DNA of 64,000 nucleotides. Origin: Gardnerella coleohominis. Lineage in GTDB: Bacteria > Actinomycetota > Actinomycetes > Actinomycetales > Bifidobacteriaceae. The notes under the pieces are model-generated. The model searched no databases, was not told where the DNA came from, and saw nothing but the letters and a program-made list of their open reading frames with translations. Positions 24,022 through 31,918 of the stretch are shown here, one piece after another. The DNA lies in the NCBI RefSeq assembly GCF_002896555.1, contig NZ_MNLH01000002.1:124001-188000 (forward strand). Reading direction: 5' to 3'. The first letter of the stretch is position 1. Every line of letters starts with the position of its first letter. The position numbers were made by a program, and so were the translations under genes.

Positions 24022-25314
24022 TTATTCTGCTTTAATTGAACGCAATCGCTTATCGAATATGCAGATAAGCACCAGTATAAAGTGGATAAGAGCAGCTATG
24101 ACAATTATTCCTGACTCTGCATGTAGAGATGGAATGGTCATGTGGGAATAAGCGTAATCCCATAGCGGATAGCTTACTGCTCCTATAGCGGCAACAACTG
24201 AGATGAATACAGACATTACCTGTCCAACGAGATTATCATCTACTGCATGAATAAATACTGTTTGGAATGGTGGATTTACTACTCCTTGGAAGAAAGCAAA
24301 AAGGAAACCAAACACGACTGCTGCTATAGCGTTAGGCGCTAATGCCAGTCCTATTATAGAAAGAGTCACTAGTATATGTGAAAGAGTGAGTAGCATAGAG
24401 AAGGACATTTTGCTGGACACTTTTGGCGCGATGAGATAGCTGAGGGCATACCCAAGTGACATTGCGCTTAAATACCAGCCATATCCTTCTGCACTATGTA
24501 GAACCATTGAGAATAAGAGGACTCCAGCAAAGCTTATGCCAGTAGATGCGATAGCTTCGAGTATTGCAAATGGAGCTAAAGTCCTGTACGTTTGGTTTTT
24601 TACAAATGTTGCCATTCCCCTAGCCCAAGTTGCCAAAAAGCCTTGAGAATATTCTGGATTTTCATCTGCGACGTCTGAAGTATAAATTCCGGTTCTAACT
24701 GCATGCTTGTAAATAAAATAAATAAAAATTATTATTCCTGCTAATGCGATAGTTTCTGTAAATAGAATTGGAATGTATAAATATTTACTACTCGCAAAAC
24801 CTGCAACTGCTGGTCCTACTAATGTACCCATGAGGCTTGTAAAGCGAAGAAGTGAAAGAACATTAATAAGATCATCATTTTTTGTTACACGATTAACAAA
24901 GGAAGTAATAGCAGGAAAATAGAAAGTATCACATGCTGTCGTAACCATTACAAGTATACAAACACACCAAAATAGGAGCAACTTGTTAGCAGATGGGGTT
25001 GAGAAGGATACCGATACAATTGCGATAATACATAATCCCGCAATCATTCTTGCTAAGCATGCAGCAACTGTTGTCCTGAAAATTCCTACATGCTCAGCTA
25101 GTGCTCCTGAGAAAAGGCCTGCTACTAATTCACTTATTGCAGTGAGGGTGAGGTAAAGCGATAAATAATGGCTTGACTGCTGAAAACCGATAAAAAGTGA
25201 GTTCAATAGCCATAATTGAATAGTAGTTGAGGCTAGTGTAGTTGCATAGTTAGAAAGAAAATCACTAGCTGCTAAACGCAGATATCCGCGGTAAGGTTTA
25301 AATAGATTCGTCAA
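24022..25314 (-). CDS. MFS transporter, likely exporter of the upstream peptide
   Basis: 430 residues with about 12 hydrophobic segments and the general pattern of MFS efflux proteins of the macrolide-efflux type (LTAISELVAGLFSGALAEHVGIFRTTVAACLARMIAGL corresponds to the loop 2-3 region). The start is a TTG lying inside the last codons of the preceding gene (17-bp overlap), so translation depends on that gene being read. Together with the 21-residue peptide gene it forms a three-gene unit ending at the terminator 23939. Microcin C is exported by an MFS protein (MccC), a useful parallel. Export of the peptide, or drug efflux, are both possible; the substrate is not shown by sequence. Confidence 0.8.
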   Translation of the reverse strand: MTNLFKPYRGYLRLAASDFLSNYATTLASTTIQLWLLNSLFIGFQQSSHYLSLYLTLTAISELVAGLFSGALAEHVGIFRTTVAACLARMIAGLCIIAIVSVSFSTPSANKLLLFWCVCILVMVTTACDTFYFPAITSFVNRVTKNDDLINVLSLLRFTSLMGTLVGPAVAGFASSKYLYIPILFTETIALAGIIIFIYFIYKHAVRTGIYTSDVADENPEYSQGFLATWARGMATFVKNQTYRTLAPFAILEAIASTGISFAGVLLFSMVLHSAEGYGWYLSAMSLGYALSYLIAPKVSSKMSFSMLLTLSHILVTLSIIGLALAPNAIAAVVFGFLFAFFQGVVNPPFQTVFIHAVDDNLVGQVMSVFISVVAAIGAVSYPLWDYAYSHMTIPSLHAESGIIVIAALIHFILVLICIFDKRLRSIKAE

Positions 25315-25792
25315 GGTTTGCTCGTTTCGTGAAATTACATTGCCAAATTATTGCTTGAGAGATGCTATCGGCACTAGTAGTGAAGTATGTTGTAAAGTCG
25401 TCGTTATCCCAAATCTGTTGCTGTAGGTTCTTGTCATCACGCACTGTGCTAAAGAGTTGAATAATCTGCTCGACGCAAGATAATGTTTTCTTTATATAGA
25501 AGTATTGTTGTGCGAAATCGACTTCTACTTGCTCTCCAGGGATAGTCGTATGTATTTCTTGGAATGTCCGTAGCAAATCAATTGTTTTAATAAGCGATAT
25601 TTTACATGTCTCGAAATATTCTTGTATTGAATGGATGGTGGATGTTTTCGCTGTGTTTGTACTGACGATAGTGGCTTCAAGTGCAGCATTTGCTTTGAAA
25701 AAATATTCTGTTGCTTCAAATAGAGAAGCGCAATATGCTGCACTTTATTTCACATACTCATCAAACATTTCTTCGTACGAAGTCATGTTCAT
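25298..25792 (-). CDS. helical protein gene with in-frame TAA at codon 16
   Basis: A ribosome binding site (AAAGG) precedes ATG at 25792. The frame reads MNMTSYEEMFDEYVK, then TAA (25745-25747), then stays open for 148 codons to the stop at 25298. The second part is helical and acidic (YCASLFEATEYFFKANAALE, then TIDLLRTFQEIHTTIPGEQV, then FTTYFTTSADSISQAIIWQC). No other lesion is present, and no start codon with a ribosome binding site follows the TAA; a TTG at 25576 lacks one. Either this is a fresh nonsense mutation or the stop is read through under some condition. The MFS gene overlaps its end. Possible roles are immunity, peptide handling or control; family not recognised. Confidence 0.6.
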
Positions 25793-25831
25793 TATTAACC
25801 TTTGGTGTGAATATGTGCGGATAAATTATGC

Positions 25832-25897
25832 CTAAATCATATGAGGATATGGTCGAGGTCGTGGGTTGATTCCGCCGCGCTTGCTATTCTTGTTCAT
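25832..25897 (-). CDS. 21-residue Pro/Arg-rich peptide, apidaecin-like
   Basis: ATG at 25897 follows a near-perfect AAGGAGG with 5-base spacing. The product starts MNKNSKRGG and continues INPRPRPYPHMI, then TAG. It is cationic (Lys and Arg, no acidic residue), has four Pro in the last ten residues, no Cys, and no signal or leader peptide. Insect apidaecin ends in PRPPHPRL/I, and its optimised form carries PRPRP followed by five residues ending in Leu; here PRPRP is also followed by five residues, ending in Ile. The gene is followed after 39 bp by the helical-protein gene and the MFS gene. Reading as an antimicrobial peptide is inference; a regulatory leader peptide is the main alternative, but no attenuator hairpin lies between it and the next start. 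Confidence 0.65.
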   Translation of the reverse strand: MNKNSKRGGINPRPRPYPHMI

Positions 25898-25902
25898 CTT
25901 TG

Positions 25903-25978
25903 CCTCCTTCATAAGAACAATGCTGTATCTTATTTGCATCTTCATCTATGAAGATACAAATAATCCTAATACAGGATT
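25903..25978 (-). promoter_or_regulatory. leader of the peptide operon with alternative hairpins
   Basis: On the minus strand, AATCCT-gtatt-AGGATT is followed by a 13-bp-arm hairpin TTTGTATCTTCAT/ATGAAGATGCAAA (one G-T pair), then the Shine-Dalgarno sequence. GTATCTT can instead pair with AAGATAC just downstream, so two structures exclude each other. This may control the operon. The 70 bp upstream of it is AT-rich and should hold the promoter. Confidence 0.45.
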
Positions 25979-26049
25979 CGCATTCTTTCCAAGTGTGTCT
26001 CTTATTGTGGAATAATTTTATATAAAAATTAGTAGTACATTATTAGACC

Positions 26050-26505
26050 TTAACTATTTACCAGTCTCAGCTCGTAGTACGTGTTTTCTGATATCCCTAC
26101 TGTTTGGCAGAGTCCGGCTATTCGTATGTCAGGATTCTTTCTGTGGAATTGGTGGATAAGGTGTAACGCTTGGCTTCAATCAAAACCCTCAACTCTGCTC
26201 GCCATCTGGTCGAGGAATATGCTGACTTGCTTGTGTACTTGTTCTGGCATGCCGGACTGTGTGTAGTCGGTGTTTTCCCGCCTGTTGATGCAGCGTTCAA
26301 TCCTTTTGCGCCCGATGAGGGTGGACGGCATTCCAGTCTGTGCAAAAATAACAGACGGTCTGACACCGTTATCGTATTGCTGGACAGCGTCTTTGTGGAA
26401 TTGGCTTGTGTAGTAGATTCGTGTGGCTGTCGCGTGTTTGATAGCTGGAAGACTGTTGAGATAAGCACGTTGACTAGGGGTAAAGGCTGTGTCTTTTCTA
26501 CTCAT
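26050..26505 (-). pseudogene. IS3-type transposase OrfA-like remnant
   Basis: Residues 1-109 contain a helix-turn-helix region of the OrfA kind (YTSQFHKDAVQQYDNGVRPS, TLIGRKRIERCI). After a TGA at 26176-26178 the same frame continues with ALHLIHQFHRKNPDIRIAGL, CQTVGISENTYYEL, which looks like the start of an OrfB-like or second HTH part, and ends at 26050. No DDE catalytic domain follows and no terminal inverted repeats are evident. It is best read as a decayed insertion sequence between the peptide cargo and the adhesin. Confidence 0.6.
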
Positions 26506-26650
26506 GAGTATGAACCGTTACGTGTGAAAGATTAATAAGAAATCAATAGAGGAAGAAGAAAATATAGAGTGGGGGGCCACGCCATTGCACGGAGATAGTC
26601 CCGTGTGCATGTGCGACCCCTCGCCAGTTAATACTAAGCGTGTTTACGGG

Positions 26651-29079
26651 TTAATGCTTACGAGCATTTTCCTTGTTACGCTTAGTGATCATGATGCTTG
26701 CTCCTGCGCCCAGGGCTGCAAGAGCAGCGATAGCGATAGACACGACCGCGCTACCAGTCTGAGCCAATGGTGCAGCAGTAACACCGTTCCAATCATCAGA
26801 ATCTTCGACTGGAGTGTCATAGCACACACCCGTATTACCACCATTACCATTATCTCCACCGTTTGGGTCGAATGGGTGATCGTTATGGGATGCGCATGGC
26901 ACGATAGGTGTACCAGTCGTGTGACCACGGTCGGTATGATTCATCGTGTTCATACCAGTCAACGTGCCCTTGACTTCTACGTATTCGCCAGGCTTTAATA
27001 CCAGGTTAGACCAGTTTGCTGGATACTCCAGATTAGTTACCGTACCGGAGCCTGCGATAGTCTTATCATCTAACGTGATCTTGGTCAGGTTGACTTTACC
27101 GGTGTTGATGATACGGAACACAATCTTGGTGCCGTTCTTGGTAGACTTCAAGGCTTCGCTTGGTGTGTTACGGTCTCCCGCTTCAAGACCAGATGCTGCG
27201 TCGTACTTGATGAGTTTAATAGCAGGGGTCTGGTCTGGGGTCTTGGTCCACACCATATTGGATTCGCGTTCAACATCATTCATGGTTTCCACGAACGTGT
27301 TTTCTACGCGATCGCTTACGCCCAAACGGGTCATTTGCACGTACGCTGTCCAGGACAAGTCACTATCCATAGCAGATGCAATATCAAGGAACTGTTGTGT
27401 TGCCTCTACAGTAAACGCACCATTAGCCTCGGTGAAAGTGAAATATCCGGCATCAACACCGCTACCGTCGATACGGCTACCCTTGGAGATCACAGTGCCG
27501 TCAGCGAGCTTAATGTCGTTGTTGACATAGACTGCCCACTGGCCGGTTAGCTTGTCAAACTTTTCATCATAATCATCCACGATGCGCCAATTCTTGATCT
27601 GCTTGTAGGCACGGTTACCAGCGATCTTGGAGCTATCGAGACGATACAAGAACTGATGATCCTTATAAATACTCTTACCATTCGCACTTTCGCCATTAAC
27701 CTTAACAGTCACATCCTTCTTCGGGTTAATAACCTTTAACGGGTTAGTTACCGTGTTCGTTACATCCTTGCGATCGTTTGTAATCTGGGTGGCAGTGTTC
27801 TTCACTACATACCCGTCCTTGACCTGCTTGACTGTCATAGGAAGCACGATGGTGTAATCCTGACCAAGGAGAGACTGGTCGATTGCAGGATCCTTTGTCA
27901 CATCCAATACCTTGCCAGCGTAGGCCTTTAAATCTGTTGGTTGTGGATCCCCTGGAAGAATATCTCCGAGATACTCCGTGTCTACGGTCTTAGCGAACAC
28001 GTAGACGACACCATCCTTAACCTGGATATTGAACTTGTTGGTGACGTCCTTACCGGCTGCGTCTAGGATTTCGATATTCTTGTCATTGAGCTGCAAGTAC
28101 TCATCATCATAGTCATCGATCATGCCGAGACGGTAGTTGATGCCTCAGGGATTGGAGCAGCATACACATGCACATCACTCATATCTGGATCCCACAAATA
28201 GTCAGCAGCCGTGTAATCATCAGACAGGGTGAATGTGTCGAGGCTATCTCCCAGGTTCTCGCCCAAGCTACCGTTAACCACAGAGCCGAGCTTGTCACCA
28301 TCAAGGATGGTTTGGGTGTCTGCACCGGTGGTGTTGGTATGCTTCGCATCAATAACGGTTGCCCATTTGCCGTTAGAGTATTTTACCCAGGACTTATCAG
28401 GGGTAAAGTCCCACAGTTTAGGCTGGTCTTTTGCAAGAACGATAACAATCAAATCAGTATTTGGCGTACTCATACCCTGAGCAGCGAATGAAGCGAGTGT
28501 ATTAGCTGAATCAATATCATCAAACACTGTGTATTCGCTACCGCCGTGATTATATTTTCTGGTACCGTTCTGTGTTTCGTTGTTCCATGCTGATAACCAT
28601 TGAGCGCCAGTTGCTTGCGCGCTAGAAGTATTGTTATATTCCGGTTTTGTGATTCCTGGTCCTGCTGTTGTTGCGGTGAAGCCTACACCCCAGATGCGGC
28701 AGTCTGCCGAACCAGTGCCACCTCGCGCAGTATACTCTGTTTCACAATCACCGCGAGCCTTGGATAATGCAGCGTTAATTTGCGCTCTAGCTGCTGCTTC
28801 GCGGGTAGCAGAGCTACCGATGGCTACACCTTCTGATTGGATAGCGCGCACCACTGCTTCATTATCTGATGCGGAACCTAGGTTATCATCGGTAACCCAG
28901 AATGTATTCGATTTATATGTGCCAGATCCGCCAGTGTTTCCACCTGTCCATCCGGCACCGCCAGCGGCAAATGCGGATCCTGTCAACATTGTTGATGCGA
29001 CAACGATACCAGCAAGAGCGCGATGTGAACCTTGTCGGATCTTGTCTCTCATACTTTTATGCTTAGCGAAAAGCGACAT
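26651..29079 (-). pseudogene. sortase-anchored adhesin (antigen I/II-like), broken by a one-base frameshift
   Basis: Two consecutive frames form one gene. The first part (29079-28120, 319 residues) has a signal peptide and an N-terminal domain ending in YAAPIPE, then leaves frame at about 28148. The second part (readable from about 28147 to 26651) continues with GINYRLGMIDDYD and carries isopeptide-adhesin modules like those of streptococcal antigen I/II: YKDHQFLYRLDSSKI, WRIVDDYDEKFDKLTGQWAVY. It ends with sorting signal LAQTG, a hydrophobic helix and KRNKENARKH. Loss of one G from a GGG would explain the shift. The intact protein would have about 815 residues and be wall-linked by sortase. 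Base composition is GC-richer than the chromosome, so it was acquired. Confidence 0.75.
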
Positions 29080-29199
29080 AAAAGTCTCCCTTTTTCAAAT
29101 TGCTTATTATGAAATGCGAAACCAAAAAGTTTCACATTCAGTAATGAGAAAATGAAAAAATTTTATTTTATATCAATAAAAATTTGGTATTGATAAAAA

Positions 29200-29237
29200 T
29201 GGTTGGTTTTAGAAGTCGTCTAAAACCAACCACTATG
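29200..29237 (-). terminator. terminator of the 352-residue protein gene
   Basis: TGGTTGGTTTTAG/CTAAAACCAACCA with a 7-base loop, followed on the minus strand by TTTTT. It separates the coiled-coil membrane protein from the adhesin; the adhesin promoter must lie in 29080-29199, which is AT-rich. Confidence 0.85.
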
Positions 29238-29264
29238 TAAAGGGAAAATGAGTAAAGATGGAAA

Positions 29265-30323
29265 CTATTTGCTATTAGTTACATCACCGTCACCATCTGG
29301 TGTTCCATCGGTATTCCATCCAGTGCCACAGCGATAGATATATCGACATTGATTAGGTGTTCTATGTAATTCATTATATGCTTTCCCGTCAGCAAGGTAT
29401 TTATCCCAGTCGACCGCACCCGAATTCTTATTCTGTGCTGGCGCACTATAAGAAGACCCACCACGAGTACTTGAACGAGGAGCTCCCGAGCTAGTACGAG
29501 CCGCAGACTGGGAACGAGCCTGCGGAGCTGCTTGCGCCGCAGGCGCTGCGGCAGCGTCTGCCTGCTGCTTCGCTTGTATACTTGCGTTTACACTGTCGAT
29601 TGCGCCTTGGACTGGCTCAAGAGCCTTAGTCAAAGACTCGACGGTTGCTTTCTTATCATTCAACGCTGCGGTAAGCGTGTTTATCTGGTTTTGCAGGTTA
29701 TCACGAGTAGCATTATCAGCCACTTGACCGTCTGATGAGGAGAGCAGATTATTCATCTCATCAAGCTTCGCCTTCACCATATTCTTAGCATTTTCAAGAT
29801 CCTTCACATTCTTCGACTTTGTGACCTGAACGACTGAGTTTTTCAGAGCCTTAGTGGTCTTATTAAGCTGTGCTGTAGTCTTATCAAGACTAGACATGGT
29901 CGCGTTGAAAGCCTGAGTGTAGGAGATAGCACAATTCAAAGACTGCGCCTTACTTACCTTTTTACTCTTAGCATGCTGGGCTGTGAATGTGGTGTAGGTT
30001 TTAGCGTTTGCAACCTGCTCCACACTAGTCACAGTCTTAGCAGTTTCATCAGCATCCTGGCGTGTCTTCTCGTACTGTGCCCACGCTTTGGCGTACGCAC
30101 TGTTTGCCTGGATGCACGCTTGAGTCTTGGAATCTCTTAAAGACTTCACACCCAGCATACTCGCAACCAGCAAAGCTATAACTACAACAACCGCAGTAGC
30201 AATGATGATAAGCTTACGCTTCTTCTTGCTCCCTGGCTTCTGGTCACCGCGACCAGAAATAGCATCTAGTCTCGTAATCTCGGTTTCTTGTTTAATAATC
30301 TGATTTTTATCCATATTAGCCAT
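29265..30323 (-). CDS. membrane-anchored extracellular coiled-coil protein
   Basis: 352 residues. A basic N-terminus is followed by one membrane helix (about 37-60), then a long coiled coil (about 65-255), an Ala/Gln-rich low-complexity stretch (about 255-275), a Ser/Thr/Gly linker and a short C-terminal domain with two cysteines (NQCRYIYRCGTGWNTDG). The topology puts the bulk outside the cell. Codon use is GC-rich like the adhesin. It may be a surface or mating-pair protein; there is no diagnostic domain. ATG at 30323 follows a weak site (AAGGATAATT). Confidence 0.65.
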   Translation of the reverse strand: MANMDKNQIIKQETEITRLDAISGRGDQKPGSKKKRKLIIIATAVVVVIALLVASMLGVKSLRDSKTQACIQANSAYAKAWAQYEKTRQDADETAKTVTSVEQVANAKTYTTFTAQHAKSKKVSKAQSLNCAISYTQAFNATMSSLDKTTAQLNKTTKALKNSVVQVTKSKNVKDLENAKNMVKAKLDEMNNLLSSSDGQVADNATRDNLQNQINTLTAALNDKKATVESLTKALEPVQGAIDSVNASIQAKQQADAAAAPAAQAAPQARSQSAARTSSGAPRSSTRGGSSYSAPAQNKNSGAVDWDKYLADGKAYNELHRTPNQCRYIYRCGTGWNTDGTPDGDGDVTNSK

Positions 30324-30521
30324 AATTATCCTTCGTCTTTCTATCTATGTTTTTACTATACGTAAATATTCAGGTGAAAGATATATACATACTTAGTGTC
30401 GTTCTAATTTTTCTTTCCTAATCTCGATAACTTTTGCTTTATACATAGTAGTGAGAATACGATTGGCAACTTTTTGATATAAAGTCAATATGCTCGTGTG
30501 CTCCCCTCATATTGTCTTGTT

Positions 30522-31418
30522 TTAGAGGCGAACAGCTTCTGTAATGGCACTGCTATCAGGGAATGTGAGACTGATATATATTTGAGTGGTTTCTACACTA
30601 GCGTGGCCAAGGAGTTTAGATACTAAGAGAAGGTCGTGTGTACTTTCATATGCCTTAGTGGCATATCGATGTCTGAGACTATGTGTGGAGTATCCGTTAC
30701 CAAGAAGCTGAGAGATGTGATGCGCAATATAGGATGCTTCGACGTGACCGGTCCATCTGCCAGGAAACATGTATCCATGCTTGTTGGCGATGATTTGTGC
30801 GAGATCTGGCGCGATGGGGACAGTGCGTTCTTTGCGTCCTTTACCGTGTACAAGAAGCTGGGGATGAGTATTAAGCATCATAATATCGGATGAAGATACT
30901 TGTGCTATCTCACTACGTCGTAATCCACATTCTGCCCCGAGCCTGAGCATGGCTTCATACTCCTTGTTACCTCTAACTCGGGCTAAAGCACCACGAATGA
31001 TGTAATCAGGAAATGGATGAGGTATTGCGTATTCTTTACGAATTTTAGGTAACTTTACTGTTGGATTGACATCAATAATTTCTTCTTCAATCATGTATGA
31101 GTAAAACGAGCGTATTGTTGAAGAATAACCTTTGCGCGTTTCTCGTTTCCAGTCTTGGTGTGCAAAAAGCTCAACAAGTTGTTGTCCTGTAATATCTTCT
31201 GGTGGCTGATTAAGTAGGCGTGCAAGCCGACTGATTTTGTAGTAGCGGCATCTAATCGTATCTTCTGTATATCCACTTGCTTCAAGATATTCCAGCCAAT
31301 GTGTAACATATGTTTCCCAACTATTAGGGAGTAGTTTTCTTTTGATTTTTAACATAAAAACATAGACTAGAATACGTAGAGAAAAGATTTTACGTATTGT
31401 TTCGTTACACGGTTTCAA
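30522..31418 (-). CDS. int: tyrosine recombinase (element integrase)
   Basis: 298 residues as drawn; the ATG at 31355 (MLKIKRKLLPNSWETYVTHW) is a likely true start, giving 277 residues. SAM-like core-binding domain about 30-115 of the long form, then the catalytic domain with all key residues: Arg in AECGLRRSEIAQ, Lys in HGKGRKERTVP, HSLRHRYAT (HxxR), LLGHASVETTQIY (His and nucleophile Tyr). It is placed at the tRNA end of the element, as integrases usually are, and faces away from the tRNA. It would catalyse integration and excision at tRNA-fMet. Confidence 0.9.
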   Translation of the reverse strand: MKPCNETIRKIFSLRILVYVFMLKIKRKLLPNSWETYVTHWLEYLEASGYTEDTIRCRYYKISRLARLLNQPPEDITGQQLVELFAHQDWKRETRKGYSSTIRSFYSYMIEEEIIDVNPTVKLPKIRKEYAIPHPFPDYIIRGALARVRGNKEYEAMLRLGAECGLRRSEIAQVSSSDIMMLNTHPQLLVHGKGRKERTVPIAPDLAQIIANKHGYMFPGRWTGHVEASYIAHHISQLLGNGYSTHSLRHRYATKAYESTHDLLLVSKLLGHASVETTQIYISLTFPDSSAITEAVRL

Positions 31419-31515
31419 GTCCGTTTTTTTTTACAAATACATAATATGTGATATACTATATATGTAACTAACCGATAGGATGAAAAGGCTAGTTGGTTTT
31501 AGGAAAGAAAGATGA
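31419..31515. promoter_or_regulatory. divergent int/XRE control region
   Basis: The 97 bp between the integrase and the regulator contain overlapping dyads, including ACATA-a-TATGT, and a -10-like TATACT (in GATATACTATATATG) for the plus-strand regulator gene. The regulator would be expected to bind here and control both genes. Confidence 0.5.
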
Positions 31516-31767
31516 ATGATAATGGATTTGACATTGAATCAGATTGTGACAATGAATATTCGTATGCTTTTGGCGGGTCAAAGACGTACGCAAAATGAAT
31601 TGGCGGAAGTATTAGATATGACACGACCGTCGGTCAATATGAGATTAAATGAAGCCACTCCATGGCGTGTTCCGGAAATAGAAAAGGCCGCAGAATTCTT
31701 AAAAGTAGAACCTACGACCTTATTCGTAGCGGGGCATGGATTTGAACCATGGACCTCTGGGTTATGA
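31516..31767 (+). CDS. XRE-family regulator whose C-terminus is encoded by the attachment site
   Basis: 83 residues. Residues 8-65 are a Cro/C1-type helix-turn-helix (IRMLLAGQRRTQNELAEVLD, MTRPSVNMRLNE). The last 14 codons lie in the attachment repeat and read the tRNA gene antisense (VAGHGFEPWTSGL). In the excised circle the left repeat would replace the end and give a slightly longer C-terminus (ending SGSSVL). Start at 31516 or the in-frame ATG at 31522; both follow GGAAAG. Likely controls integrase expression. Confidence 0.75.
   Translation: MIMDLTLNQIVTMNIRMLLAGQRRTQNELAEVLDMTRPSVNMRLNEATPWRVPEIEKAAEFLKVEPTTLFVAGHGFEPWTSGL
31727..31762. repeat. right attachment repeat inside tRNA-fMet
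   Basis: Partner of the repeat at 12621-12656. It runs from the last tRNA base to the anticodon stem, the usual crossover window for tyrosine integrases of tRNA-targeting elements. Confidence 0.9.
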
Positions 31768-31800
31768 GCCCAGCGAGCTACCGAGCTGCTCCACCCCGCG
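31727..31800 (-). tRNA. initiator tRNA-fMet (CAT anticodon)
   Basis: Read on the minus strand it begins CGCGGGGTGGAGCAGC, has anticodon loop CTCATAA flanked by three G-C pairs (GGG/CCC), a T-arm with GGTTCAAATCC, and ends GCCCCGCTA without encoded CCA. The first base C faces T at position 72, so the acceptor end is unpaired. This and the three G-C pairs mark an initiator. The element has replaced its 3' 36 bases with its own copy, which keeps the tRNA intact. Confidence 0.95.
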
Positions 31801-31880
31801 TCGGCTGATTTAAACAGCTCTATCTACAATAGGTGCAAATTTTGATTTGTCAAGTTTTTGGCGTGTTTTTTATAAAATAT

Positions 31881-31918
31881 TTGTAAAAATGTAAACAAAT
31901 GTGTTTTATAATAAACAT
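31881..31918 (+). promoter_or_regulatory. metA promoter, probable leaderless transcript
   Basis: A perfect TATAAT lies at 31907-31912, only six bases before the ATG at 31919, so transcription should start at or next to the start codon. No Shine-Dalgarno sequence is present. The best -35 (TTGTAA at 31881) is 20 bp upstream, which is long. Confidence 0.55.

Larger units (their letters stand above)
12621..31762. mobile_element. integrative mobilizable element in tRNA-fMet (about 19.1 kb)
   Basis: The region is bounded by a 36-bp direct repeat (12621-12656 and 31727-31762, one mismatch). The right copy is the 3' part of the initiator tRNA gene, and a tyrosine integrase and an XRE regulator lie just inside the right end. 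Content is typical of a plasmid-like mobilizable element: MobF relaxase domain, hairpin-rich possible oriT, ssb, two toxin-antitoxin-like pairs and cargo. No type IV secretion genes are present, so transfer would need a helper. Base composition is mixed: GC-rich leaders and adhesin, and an AT-rich peptide/MFS cargo, suggesting a mosaic. Confidence 0.9.

Noticed and set aside
25525..25743. 72-codon frame in place of the interrupted helical gene
   Set aside because: Out of frame with the start that has a ribosome binding site and with the MFS overlap; the interrupted frame explains the region better.
25832..25897. Lasso peptide, lanthipeptide or other modified peptide
   Set aside because: No Cys and only a single Ser, no leader, no modification enzyme in the neighbourhood.
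28120..28150. Programmed ribosomal frameshift in the adhesin
   Set aside because: No slippery heptamer or downstream structure is seen; a missing G in a GGG run is simpler.
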